This document shows, in pieces, positions 33,578-41,759 of a stretch of 45,794 bases of DNA (position 1 is the stretch's first letter; each line of letters opens with the position of its first letter). Made by a program: the position numbers and the translations under genes. This stretch comes from Flavobacteriaceae bacterium Ga0077528 (GTDB lineage: Bacteria; Bacteroidota; Bacteroidia; Flavobacteriales; Flavobacteriaceae). Where the stretch lies: contig LNDX01000031.1 in the NCBI GenBank assembly GCA_001464475.1, positions 1-45,794 on the forward strand, in the 5' to 3' direction. The notes beneath the pieces were generated by a model that had not been told where the DNA came from, searched no databases, and worked only from the letters and a program-made list of their open reading frames with translations.

Positions 33578-33967
33578 ATGAAAACAACAATTTTAACTTG
33601 GATAATTAAACTTACAGCAGTTGTTATCTTATTGCAAACTCTTTTCTTCAAATTTACAGGAGCTGAAGAAAGTATCTATATTTTTCAAACATTAGGCATC
33701 GAACCTTTTGGAAGAATCGGTTCTGGGGTAGTTGAGCTCATTGCTTCCATATTAATTCTAATTCCTAGAACCACTTTATTGGGTGCATTATTAGCTTTGG
33801 GAACTATGGTTGGAGCTATTATTTCACATTTGTTTATATTGGGTATTGAAGTTAAACATGATGGCGGATTATTATTCATTTTAGCATCCATAACTTTCGC
33901 TTGTAGCATCTATTTGATACTGATGAACAAAAGCAGAATCCCTGATTTATTAAAGTTAAAAATATAA
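33578..33967 (+). CDS. DoxX-family membrane protein
   Basis: 129 residues with four hydrophobic helices. The first cytoplasmic-side segment has FFKFTGAEESIYIFQTLG and the second helix region contains GVVELIASILILIPR, both DoxX-like. It often pairs with oxidoreductases in oxidative-stress loci. It lies 3 bp after the third YHS gene and 3 bp before a DinB-like gene. Confidence 0.83.
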   Translation: MKTTILTWIIKLTAVVILLQTLFFKFTGAEESIYIFQTLGIEPFGRIGSGVVELIASILILIPRTTLLGALLALGTMVGAIISHLFILGIEVKHDGGLLFILASITFACSIYLILMNKSRIPDLLKLKI

Positions 33968-33970
33968 TTC

Positions 33971-34459
33971 ATGATAATACAATCCATAAGCCATTGCTTA
34001 CTTCAAGTTAAAGAATTACTGCTTGAAATCGAAGACAAAGATTATGCTATGCGTTGCACCGAATTAAGCAACGCTAGCATTGGTGAGCACACAAGACATA
34101 TTTTAGAAATGTTTCAGTGTTTAACCAATGAATATAAATCGGGTGTTGTGAACTACGACCAAAGAGAACGAAATAAATTACTTGAAACCGACACAAATTT
34201 TGCTGTGGAGCAAATTGAATTACTACTTAGTATAATTGATAAACCAAATAAAGAATTATTACTACAAGAAAGTGGCGTTGATGAATTGATTAGCATAAAC
34301 ACTAATTATTATCGAGAATTAGTATATAATCTGGATCATTGTATACATCATCAAGCACTTATTAAAATTGGATTAATACTAAATTTTGACTATAAAATAG
34401 ATGCAGATTTTGGAGTTGCTTTTTCAACTATTGAATACAGAAGACGTAATAATAAATAA
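33971..34459 (+). CDS. DinB-like protein
   Basis: 162 residues, a four-helix DinB/YfiT-like fold. Candidate metal histidines are in IGEHTRHIL and in DHCIHHQALI. DinB-like proteins are often metal- or thiol-dependent transferases, and the substrate is unknown. The gene is tightly linked to DoxX and to the following VOC gene. Confidence 0.8.
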   Translation: MIIQSISHCLLQVKELLLEIEDKDYAMRCTELSNASIGEHTRHILEMFQCLTNEYKSGVVNYDQRERNKLLETDTNFAVEQIELLLSIIDKPNKELLLQESGVDELISINTNYYRELVYNLDHCIHHQALIKIGLILNFDYKIDADFGVAFSTIEYRRRNNK

Positions 34460-34469
34460 TTTAAAAAAT

Positions 34470-34901
34470 ATGAAAAATATACAAATAGCGTTGATAGCTA
34501 TAATGGTAGATGAATATGATGATGCTATTTTTTATTATACAAAAAAGCTAAATTTTAAATTAATCGAAGATACCGTTATTGAAGACAACAAACGATGGGT
34601 GGTTTTATCACCAAATGGTTCTAAAAATTGTAATATAGTTTTAACAAAAGCTGAAGAAATAGAACAAAAAGATAGAGTCGGAAATCAAACAGGCGGAAGT
34701 GCAATTATTGCATTAGAAACTGATGATTTTCGAAGAGACTACATCAACTTGATGCGCAATAATGTACCAATTATTGAAGAACCATCTATTAAAATTCCAT
34801 ACGGTAAATTTCTGGCTTTTGAAGATTTATATGGAAATATTTGGAACTTGATTGAACCAATAAGAGACTCAAACTCCGAGATAAAAATATTGAGTAATTA
34901 A
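34470..34901 (+). CDS. VOC-family protein (glyoxalase-like)
   Basis: About 143 residues with the VOC beta-alpha-beta-beta-beta units: DEYDDAIFYYTKKLNF, WVVLSPNGSKNCNIVL, and the closing FLAFEDLYGNIWNLIEP with its metal-type Glu. The ORF is open from 34401, but 34470 (ATG) gives the normal start. It ends one base before the convergent gene at 34903. Confidence 0.87.
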   Translation: MKNIQIALIAIMVDEYDDAIFYYTKKLNFKLIEDTVIEDNKRWVVLSPNGSKNCNIVLTKAEEIEQKDRVGNQTGGSAIIALETDDFRRDYINLMRNNVPIIEEPSIKIPYGKFLAFEDLYGNIWNLIEPIRDSNSEIKILSN

Positions 34902-34902
34902 T

Positions 34903-35394
34903 TCAATAATACCTAAAAAAGAGCCATAAAATAATTGCACACGAAAAATGAATAAAATTGATAAAAATAATACTAGCAATCATTTTATTTGCAATTAACT
35001 GATTAACAAATAAATATTTAAATTGTTTTGGTGTTAAGTTATTCAACCAAGCTTCTATGTCTATTAAACCCTCTAAATAGCCAAATATAAAAGATATTGA
35101 AAGTAAAAACGCAACTCTCTCTGTTCCTTGGTACATTGAAAAAGTTATAAAAATCAACAGCCAAACTCTAAAGATAATCCGAATATAAATTTTCATCAAA
35201 TCAATATATTTTGAAGAAACAGTATGTTTCACAATAATGTAAAAAGTTATAACACTAACAAAAATTTTATTAATATCCCAAACTACGTCACCAATAATAG
35301 TGTGTTTATAAAAAAGAACGGTCCAGAAAACACAGGTGAAAATTGTTATAATGATAACGGCAGAAAGTAATTTGAAGTTGATTTTTTTATCCAT
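34903..35394 (-). CDS. Hypothetical membrane protein
   Basis: About 163 residues with four hydrophobic segments (roughly 8-28, 38-60, 70-100 and 135-160) and a basic N-terminus. The frame extends upstream to 35490, but ATG at 35394 gives a normal short lead-in to the first helix, and the longer version would overlap the RteC gene. No family recognised. It is convergent with the VOC gene and divergent from rteC, at the left edge of the island. Confidence 0.55.
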   Translation of the reverse strand: MDKKINFKLLSAVIIITIFTCVFWTVLFYKHTIIGDVVWDINKIFVSVITFYIIVKHTVSSKYIDLMKIYIRIIFRVWLLIFITFSMYQGTERVAFLLSISFIFGYLEGLIDIEAWLNNLTPKQFKYLFVNQLIANKMIASIIFINFIHFSCAIILWLFFRYY

Positions 35395-35473
35395 TATTGA
35401 ATAACAATTTGATAAGTAATTTAAAAAACCAAATTTATAAATAAAAATCAATCTTCCAACCCAATCTAATACT

Positions 35474-36322
35474 TTGAACCAAAAAGCCAATAACCTACTT
35501 CCAGAATTAAATGAACAACTAAATTTTATAAACCTTGAAATTGATAACCGAATTGAACGTTGTGAAAAAGCTATAGAATTAATTTTAGTAGCTGTTCAAA
35601 AATTAAAAATCATTTTTAATAACGATCATAATAAAAGTGAAGAAAGAGAAATAGATTTTTTTAAGAATGTAAAACCAAAATTTACTTCAAAATTAATCTA
35701 CTACAATATAATTTACAAAATTGAAGCCCAAATGCCTTATGGTGGTGAACGCATTCTGAAAAAATACCTCAACAACGAACTTGAAAAAATAAAACGTTAT
35801 TTCTATAACAATCATGATTTTAACAAATACCACAGAACTGGTGCAACTTATCTTGACAATAAATATTACGTTCGAGGAAAAATAGATATAAAACTAGCTG
35901 TAGACAGTTTCTTTTTTGAAGCTGATCATAGTTTCTCAACATCGCATGATTTTAAACTTGCAAAAATTCTTGCCCATGATCTAGTACAAGTATATATTGA
36001 AGATAGATTAAGGGATATTGATTACAAGGTACAAAAAGAAAAATCACAACGCGAACCGAACATAAATTTAACTTGGACAGCTTCAAAAGTAGCGTTAATT
36101 GAGTTGATTTACGCTTTACAAACAGAAGGAGTATTTAATAATGGTGTAGCTGATGTAAAAGACATTATTAATCAATTCGAAAAAAGCTTTGACATCGATT
36201 TAGGACAATATCGTAGAACTTTTCTTGAAATACGCGGTAGAAAAACAGATAGACCAAAATTTTTACTAAAGTTGAAAGACACTTTAGAAAACCGTATGAA
36301 TAATTCAGATGAAAGAACTTGA
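35474..36322 (+). CDS. rteC: RteC-domain protein (mobile element regulator)
   Basis: 282 residues, the size of the RteC domain family. N-terminal coiled region (LNEQLNFINLEIDNRIERCEK), then a GERILKKYLNN / FEADHSFSTSHDFKLAKI central block, and a LTWTASKVALIELIYALQ segment before a C-terminal helix. TTG at 35474 is the only usable start. In the CTnDOT conjugative transposon RteC activates excision genes. Here an excisionase-like HTH gene lies 110 bp downstream with a dyad before it. Confidence 0.85.
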   Translation: MNQKANNLLPELNEQLNFINLEIDNRIERCEKAIELILVAVQKLKIIFNNDHNKSEEREIDFFKNVKPKFTSKLIYYNIIYKIEAQMPYGGERILKKYLNNELEKIKRYFYNNHDFNKYHRTGATYLDNKYYVRGKIDIKLAVDSFFFEADHSFSTSHDFKLAKILAHDLVQVYIEDRLRDIDYKVQKEKSQREPNINLTWTASKVALIELIYALQTEGVFNNGVADVKDIINQFEKSFDIDLGQYRRTFLEIRGRKTDRPKFLLKLKDTLENRMNNSDERT

Positions 36323-36353
36323 ATAGTAATTTGTCGTTATCTATACAAAATCG

Positions 36354-36406
36354 TTCACAACTCGAACCGCGTTGTGAAATAAAACAAATCAAACTTCACA
36401 ATTTTG
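36354..36406 (+). promoter_or_regulatory. Putative RteC operator and promoter of the HTH gene
   Basis: TTCACAAC (36354-36361) and GTTGTGAA (36371-36378) form a perfect inverted repeat around 9 nt. A third half-site TTCACAA (36395-36401) overlaps the -7-like CAATTTTG (36399-36406). The position between rteC and an excisionase-like gene suggests RteC control. Confidence 0.58.
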
Positions 36407-36432
36407 TACCATAACAATCTAAAACATACGTT

Positions 36433-36720
36433 ATGGCAATCGAAGTTATCACTCGCGAAGACTTAAATGAATTCAGAAGTCTTCTTTTGAACGATTTAAA
36501 AGAAATCATTCAATCCAAACCGCAACAAACAAAACAGTGGCTCAAATCCAATGAAGTCCGTAAACTGTTAAACATCTCTCCAGGTACTTTACAAAATCTC
36601 CGTATCAACGGCACGCTCACCTACACCAAAGTTGGTGGCATCATGTATTATGACAATTCAGATATTGATAAGCTATTTAATGGAAACAAGGTAAACGCTA
36701 TACCTCCTCTCTTCAAGTAG
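36433..36720 (+). CDS. Excisionase-type HTH protein (HTH_17)
   Basis: 95 residues. The C-terminal part has the helix-turn-helix of the MerR/excisionase superfamily: LKSNEVRKLLNISPGTLQNLRINGTL, then YTKVGGIMYYDNSDIDKL. The N-terminus is a short coil. In Bacteroidota mobile elements such proteins act as recombination directionality factors or regulators. A 78-bp spacer with tandem ATTCGTAATT follows. Confidence 0.85.
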   Translation: MAIEVITREDLNEFRSLLLNDLKEIIQSKPQQTKQWLKSNEVRKLLNISPGTLQNLRINGTLTYTKVGGIMYYDNSDIDKLFNGNKVNAIPPLFK

Positions 36721-36798
36721 AATGCTGTTTTTGTTATACCGAGCGCAGTCGAGGTATCTCATAATTCGTAATTTTTAATTCGTAATTCCTCATTCTCC

Positions 36799-37623
36799 AT
36801 GAACTACATAAAGCACCTAACAGGCTTCTTCATCAGAATAGCCAACGAAGAAATAATTTACCCAACTCATATAAGCTTGTATTTGGCATTATTCCAAAGT
36901 TGGAATGTAAATCGATTCAAAAACCCAATTACTATTTCTCGAGATGAAATGATGAAAGCCAGCAGAATTGCATCAAAAGCAACCTATCACAAGTGTATCA
37001 AAGAATTGGAAGTAATGGGATTCATTCAGTATTTACCTTCCTATAATCCATATTCTGGTACCGAAGTAATAATACACAACCTAGCGGAAGGAAGTTATTT
37101 CAAAAAAGTTCCAACCAGTTCAATTATTGAGCCAACAATACCAATAAATGAACAAGTCAATAGTAAGGATGCTGAACAAGTTGATGAACCCAATATATAT
37201 AATACTATAAAAACATTTAAAAACAATAAAAACATAGCTATAGACAACAATTTTGAAATTTTTAATCAAGAAGATTTTTTAGAGGATGCTGAAAAAGAGA
37301 AAAAAAGTTCCGCGAAAAAAAGAGAAAAGTTTGTCATTTCGAGTTCAATAGTGAAACCTAGTTTGGAACAAATCAAAGAATACTTTAAACAACAAGAATA
37401 TTCAGAATTCGAAGCAGAGCGATTTTATAATTACTACACCAGTAATGGTTGGTTAATTGGTGGTAAAACCAAAATGATAGATTGGCAAGCTTCAGCTAGA
37501 AATTGGATGTTAAACACAACGAAGTTTACAATCAATCTTCCACAAAGTAATTCCGTCAGAGAGCAACCAAGAGCCAATAATCTGCACACCATTGAAGACA
37601 AAGATTATGCAGAACCGCTATGA
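36799..37623 (+). CDS. Winged-helix regulator / replication-associated protein of mobile elements
   Basis: 274 residues. The N-terminal domain (about 1-100) has a winged-helix pattern with ISRDEMMKASRIASKATYHKCIKEL followed by MGFIQYLPS. A low-complexity middle (Lys/Glu/Ser) and a C-terminal EQIKEYFKQQEYSEFEAERFYNYY domain follow. This layout is seen in Bacteroidota element genes next to DnaC-like ATPases, where it may help load the helicase. The role is inferred from context. Confidence 0.72.
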   Translation: MNYIKHLTGFFIRIANEEIIYPTHISLYLALFQSWNVNRFKNPITISRDEMMKASRIASKATYHKCIKELEVMGFIQYLPSYNPYSGTEVIIHNLAEGSYFKKVPTSSIIEPTIPINEQVNSKDAEQVDEPNIYNTIKTFKNNKNIAIDNNFEIFNQEDFLEDAEKEKKSSAKKREKFVISSSIVKPSLEQIKEYFKQQEYSEFEAERFYNYYTSNGWLIGGKTKMIDWQASARNWMLNTTKFTINLPQSNSVREQPRANNLHTIEDKDYAEPL

Positions 37624-37726
37624 GTAATAACGTCAGTTCGAGTGATTTTGCTTTGCAAAATTGACCCGAGGCAAAGCCGAATTGAGCGGAGCTAATCGTG
37701 AACCTTTCTATAAAGAACAATGCACT

Positions 37727-38338
37727 ATGAATGAACAATATAACTATCCTGAAATTCTGTTATGGCTTGAAAATAAAGGCAAAATAGACTACGGAGATAA
37801 ATTCCATTTTAATGAAAAAGACATTCAAAATATTACAAAACTTATAGCATATTTTCTCAACGATCAACACATGACAAATCAATTCAACATTGATGTAACC
37901 AAAGGCATTTTACTTTCCGGACCAGTAGGATGCGGTAAGACAACATTGATGAATTTAATGAAATACGTAGTTCCAAAAGAAAACAAGTTTTATGTAAAAA
38001 CGTGCCGAGACATCAGCTTTGAATTCATAAAAGAGGGCTACGAAATCATTCACCGATACAGTCGCGGCAGCTACTCACAAACCGAATATAAAAACTACTG
38101 CTTTGACGATTTAGGTGTAGAAAGCAATCTAAAATATTATGGTAACGAATGTAATGTTATGGCAGAAATCTTATTGTCAAGATACGATTTGTTTATTTCT
38201 AGAAAAATCAAAACACACATAACTACCAATCTATCAGCATCTGAAATAGAAACCATTTATGGCAATCGTGTGCGCTCAAGATTCAGAGCCATGCTAAACC
38301 TCATCGCATTTGATAAAGCAACTCCAGATAAACGTTAA
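37727..38338 (+). CDS. DnaC-like P-loop ATPase
   Basis: About 203 residues with Walker A GPVGCGKTTL (Lys71), Walker B YCFDDLG, and sensor-1-like HITTNLSA, the pattern of DnaC/IstB AAA+ ATPases. The ORF opens at 37661, but the spacer before ATG 37727 looks non-coding. It probably loads a helicase for the element. It follows the 36799 gene and its GC-richer spacer (37624-37726). Confidence 0.82.
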   Translation: MNEQYNYPEILLWLENKGKIDYGDKFHFNEKDIQNITKLIAYFLNDQHMTNQFNIDVTKGILLSGPVGCGKTTLMNLMKYVVPKENKFYVKTCRDISFEFIKEGYEIIHRYSRGSYSQTEYKNYCFDDLGVESNLKYYGNECNVMAEILLSRYDLFISRKIKTHITTNLSASEIETIYGNRVRSRFRAMLNLIAFDKATPDKR

Positions 38339-38407
38339 AATTCCCATCCTTTGGAGGGGTGCCCAAAGGGCGGGGTGGCATACTTTAAACTTTAAACTAA
38401 TCAACAC

Positions 38408-39037
38408 ATGAGAAAAATAAACACCTTCTGGAACTGGTTCCAAGACAACAACCAAACCATCAAAAACCTAATCAACGAAACACCAAAAACGCAAAAGCAC
38501 CTATACTTTTGGCTAAACAGACATTTGGGCTATTACTGCAAGGAATTAGATTTTTTAATAATATTTCCCAAGAAAGAAAAGGAAAAAGCCGAACTAATAA
38601 TTACGGCCAATGGAAATCAAAATTTCTTTTCACAAGTAAACGAATTAATCAAGAAAGCACCAGCCTTAAGACATTGGAAATTCACGGCTTTCATCCAACC
38701 AACAGAAAATATTAATAAAATTATCGAAGGTTTAGACGAACCTTATGTATTCCAAGAAATAACAATCAAAACCAGTGAAATTAAATTTCTACCGCTCAAT
38801 TACGATGATCAAACCAAAAAATTAGATATAACGGTGTATCTAAAAAACTTTAAACTCTATTGCAATACCAAAACGTGGGAACAAGCCATCTACATCATAA
38901 TACAGGATTTACTAGGTGAAAAATCTGCATACCAAAACATCAATTTCGTACAACTAGCTCAAATGCCCAATAACCATGAAGAGTTTATTCATTTATACGA
39001 ATTACAGTATTTTATTGACACTATGAGCAGCAGTTAA
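38408..39037 (+). CDS. Conserved protein of unknown function in mobile-element context
   Basis: 209 residues, soluble and beta-rich, no recognised family. Visible traits are an N-terminal FWNWFQDNNQTIKNL helix, a YYCKELDFLIIF core and a YELQYFIDTMSS end. It sits after the DnaC-like gene and before the palindromic operators, and may belong to the element's basic gene set. Confidence 0.62.
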   Translation: MRKINTFWNWFQDNNQTIKNLINETPKTQKHLYFWLNRHLGYYCKELDFLIIFPKKEKEKAELIITANGNQNFFSQVNELIKKAPALRHWKFTAFIQPTENINKIIEGLDEPYVFQEITIKTSEIKFLPLNYDDQTKKLDITVYLKNFKLYCNTKTWEQAIYIIIQDLLGEKSAYQNINFVQLAQMPNNHEEFIHLYELQYFIDTMSSS

Positions 39038-39059
39038 GTTTCCTAGTACAATATTTAGA

Positions 39060-39085
39060 ATATCGCATATCGCAATATGCAATAT
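39060..39085. promoter_or_regulatory. Palindromic operator, copy 1
   Basis: ATATCGCATAT (39060-39070), spacer CGCA, ATATGCAATAT (39075-39085): an inverted repeat with one mismatch. The same unit is perfect at 39125. Confidence 0.72.
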
Positions 39086-39124
39086 ACTGCAATAAATTCT
39101 TGTTTTTCAATAAATAAATAACTA

Positions 39125-39150
39125 ATATTGCATATCGCAATATGCAATAT
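39125..39150. promoter_or_regulatory. Palindromic operator, copy 2
   Basis: ATATTGCATAT (39125-39135), spacer CGCA, ATATGCAATAT (39140-39150): a perfect 11-bp inverted repeat. Its last base abuts the likely start codon at 39151, so bound protein would block both initiation and translation. Copies are 65 bp apart start to start. Confidence 0.78.
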
Positions 39151-39672
39151 ATGGCACTAGCAAAAAATAATCTGAAACCACAAGACGTTGTAATTCTCCT
39201 AAAAATAATAGCTTTAGGAAAAAAATCTTGGTTCCATCATACCTTGGCACAAGAACTCGGAATGAGCCAGTCAGAAGTAAGTCAATCGCTAAACCGCTCT
39301 AAATACGCAGGGCTAATTGATGATGCCCGAAAAAAGGTAAACAAAATTGCTTTTACAGAATTTCTTTTGAATGGTGTGGCGTATGCTTTTCCACAACAAC
39401 CTGGTGCATTAGTAAGAGGCGTATTAACTGCTCACGCAGCAGAGCCATTAAGCAGCATAATAAAAGCCAACGAAAAATACGTTTGGCCCTATGCCAAAGG
39501 TTTAGAAAGAGGACAAGCTATAGAACCATTATACAGTACTATAGTCGAGGCTTCATTAAAAGATAGAGATTTATATGAATTGCTAACCATGGTAGATGCT
39601 ATCAGAGTGGGTAGAGTCAGAGAGAAAGAGATAGCTAAAAAGGAACTCCAAAAAAGAATATTAAATGCATAA
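39151..39672 (+). CDS. Winged-HTH protein, putative antitoxin
   Basis: About 173 residues. An N-terminal winged helix (ALGKKSWFHHTLAQELGMSQSEVSQSLNRSKYAGL, about 20-55) is followed by a helical C-terminal region. It lies right behind two palindromes and overlaps the nucleotidyltransferase by 8 bp. This is the layout of an autoregulated antitoxin. The ORF could start at 39142 (MQYM), but that codon is within the operator. Confidence 0.72.
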   Translation: MALAKNNLKPQDVVILLKIIALGKKSWFHHTLAQELGMSQSEVSQSLNRSKYAGLIDDARKKVNKIAFTEFLLNGVAYAFPQQPGALVRGVLTAHAAEPLSSIIKANEKYVWPYAKGLERGQAIEPLYSTIVEASLKDRDLYELLTMVDAIRVGRVREKEIAKKELQKRILNA

Positions 39673-40354
39673 CAAAGTAATAAATCTTGCTTTAGTGTCT
39701 CAAGTCGCGCTAGGATTACAAGAATTGAGAGATAAGATGGTATTCATAGGAGGTGCTGTTATTAGTTTATATACAGATGATCCAGCTGCAGATGAAATTC
39801 GGCCAACCTCAGATATCGACATGACCATTAATTTAGCAAACTATGCAGAATGGGCACAAATGCAAGAACGATTATCCGAATTAGAGTTTTATCCAGATCC
39901 GCAAGGGCAATCAATATGCTCCTACAAATTTCAAAACATTGCCATTGATATAATGCCAGCAGACGATAGTAGTATTGGAGTTTCAAACATCTGGTACAAA
40001 CCAGGTTTCAAATACCTACAACAAATAGAATTACCGGATGGAACAAGCATAAACATTTTACCTTCACCCTACTTTCTGGCAACAAAACTAGAAGCATTCA
40101 AAGATAGAGGACAAAATGATTTTTATGGCAGTCACGATTTCGAAGACATTATCTATCTTTTAGACAACAGAACAACAGTAGTAGAAGAAATTCAAGCAGC
40201 TGATGATGATGTAAAAGAATACATAAAAAAGGAACTAATAGCTATTAAAAGTCATCCGCAATCCGAAGAAATTTTAGCCATGCACATCCATCCCTTAATT
40301 CGGGAAGAACGTTTTAAAATATTGATGGAGAAAATAGAAATAATTATAAATTAA
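39665..40354 (+). CDS. Nucleotidyltransferase, AbiEii-like putative toxin
   Basis: 229 residues in the DNA polymerase beta-like nucleotidyltransferase fold. GGAVISLY (Gly29-Gly30) is motif 1, TSDIDM carries Asp50 and Asp52, and Asp95 in IDIMP is the third acid. The C-terminal LATKLEAFKDRGQNDFYGSHDFEDI region resembles AbiEii/MNT-like toxins. It overlaps the winged-HTH gene. Together they look like a type IV-like toxin-antitoxin or abortive-infection pair. Confidence 0.78.
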   Translation: MHNKVINLALVSQVALGLQELRDKMVFIGGAVISLYTDDPAADEIRPTSDIDMTINLANYAEWAQMQERLSELEFYPDPQGQSICSYKFQNIAIDIMPADDSSIGVSNIWYKPGFKYLQQIELPDGTSINILPSPYFLATKLEAFKDRGQNDFYGSHDFEDIIYLLDNRTTVVEEIQAADDDVKEYIKKELIAIKSHPQSEEILAMHIHPLIREERFKILMEKIEIIIN

Positions 40355-40445
40355 AAAAGAATAACCCAGAAGCTTTTTACTATTGGTATAATGCTTTGAA
40401 TTAGGATAAATAAATTGTAATTGAAAATATTAAATCAATGAAAAT

Positions 40446-41759
40446 ATGGCTGACATAAATCACGATCCAACAGAATATATTAGAGGAATTCAACAGATAT
40501 TAATTTCAGATAAAAAAAGAATTGGTTTTTTATTTGGTGCTGGGAGTTCCCTAGCTAAAAAAGATGGTAGTTCTAAATCTCTAACAGTTCCAGCAATTTT
40601 CAAAATGACTAACGATATTGTTTCGAAAGTTGGTGATCTAAAAAATCAGTATAAAATTGCTTTGGGTGAAATAAAATTAGAATTAGGTGAAAACAATTTT
40701 AATATTGAAACAATTTTATCAAATTTAGAGCAGAAAGCAATTTTTATTGGTGGTGGCGTTCTTAACTCTCTCAAGAAAGAAGATTTTGAAAATCTAATTC
40801 TTGAAATAAAGAAGAATGTTAGAGAAATGGTTAGTGTTCATAAATTTGACTTATGTGATATTAATACAAAAAAAGAATTTAGTCAAACAGTCACTAAAGA
40901 AACTGTGAGTGAATTGGTTCATACAGATTTTGCTAACTGGATAGGACAGGCTGAAAGGAAATATCCAATTGAAATATTTACAACAAATTACGACTTTCTG
41001 TTTGAATTGGGATTAGAATACAAAGAAATTCCATATTATGATGGATTTTGTGGAAGCCTAAGACCTTTCTTCAATCCTGAATCAGTAGAAGATTTTTCTT
41101 TTTTACCAAAACAAACCAAGTTATGGAAAATTCACGGATCTCTGGGATGGCATTTCGATAAAGACACTGAAAAAATATTAAGAGTTAATCCTGATGATGA
41201 TGATATATTGATATATCCTTCAAGCTTGAAATATAAAGACTCTAAAAAACAACCATATGAAGGACTACTTGACAGGTTATCAAATTTTTTAAAACAGGAC
41301 GATACAATATTGATTACTTGTGGATATTCTTGGGGTGACGAACATATAAATTCAAGGTTGATTTCTGCATTAAAAACAAACACAACATCACACGTCATAG
41401 GTTTGATTTACGATAAATATGACCCAATTGATTTAAAAAGTAAAATAGTTAAAATTGGATTTGATAACTCTAAAGTTTCTATTTACGGTTCTAGAAAAGC
41501 TGTAATTGGGGGTAAATTAGGGGATTGGGTTTTAAAGTCAGAGCCTTCAAAAGACGACACAATTAGTCTTAATACATATTTTGATGAAGATGGACATTCA
41601 AGTACAGAAGAGGTTTTAAAGTCAGAGAAGAAAGGAGATGAAATTTGGACTGGTAGGGGAGAATTTATTTTACCTGATTTTGGAAAATTAACTTTTTTTC
41701 TTAATGAAATGATTAGTGATAATGAAATAAAAAAACTAGGTAAAGATGTCAAAAAATAA
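40446..41759 (+). CDS. SIR2-like NADase of a SIR2-HerA defence system
   Basis: 437 residues. NAD-binding loop FLFGAGSS (Gly31-Ala32-Gly33), TTNYD (about 179-183), candidate catalytic His230 in WKIHGSLGW, and GYSWGDEHIN near 293 make a SIR2_2-type domain. In known SIR2-HerA systems this protein depletes NAD after phage infection. The C-terminal third is Lys/Glu-rich with no obvious fold. It overlaps herA by 14 bp. Confidence 0.88.
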   Translation: MADINHDPTEYIRGIQQILISDKKRIGFLFGAGSSLAKKDGSSKSLTVPAIFKMTNDIVSKVGDLKNQYKIALGEIKLELGENNFNIETILSNLEQKAIFIGGGVLNSLKKEDFENLILEIKKNVREMVSVHKFDLCDINTKKEFSQTVTKETVSELVHTDFANWIGQAERKYPIEIFTTNYDFLFELGLEYKEIPYYDGFCGSLRPFFNPESVEDFSFLPKQTKLWKIHGSLGWHFDKDTEKILRVNPDDDDILIYPSSLKYKDSKKQPYEGLLDRLSNFLKQDDTILITCGYSWGDEHINSRLISALKTNTTSHVIGLIYDKYDPIDLKSKIVKIGFDNSKVSIYGSRKAVIGGKLGDWVLKSEPSKDDTISLNTYFDEDGHSSTEEVLKSEKKGDEIWTGRGEFILPDFGKLTFFLNEMISDNEIKKLGKDVKK

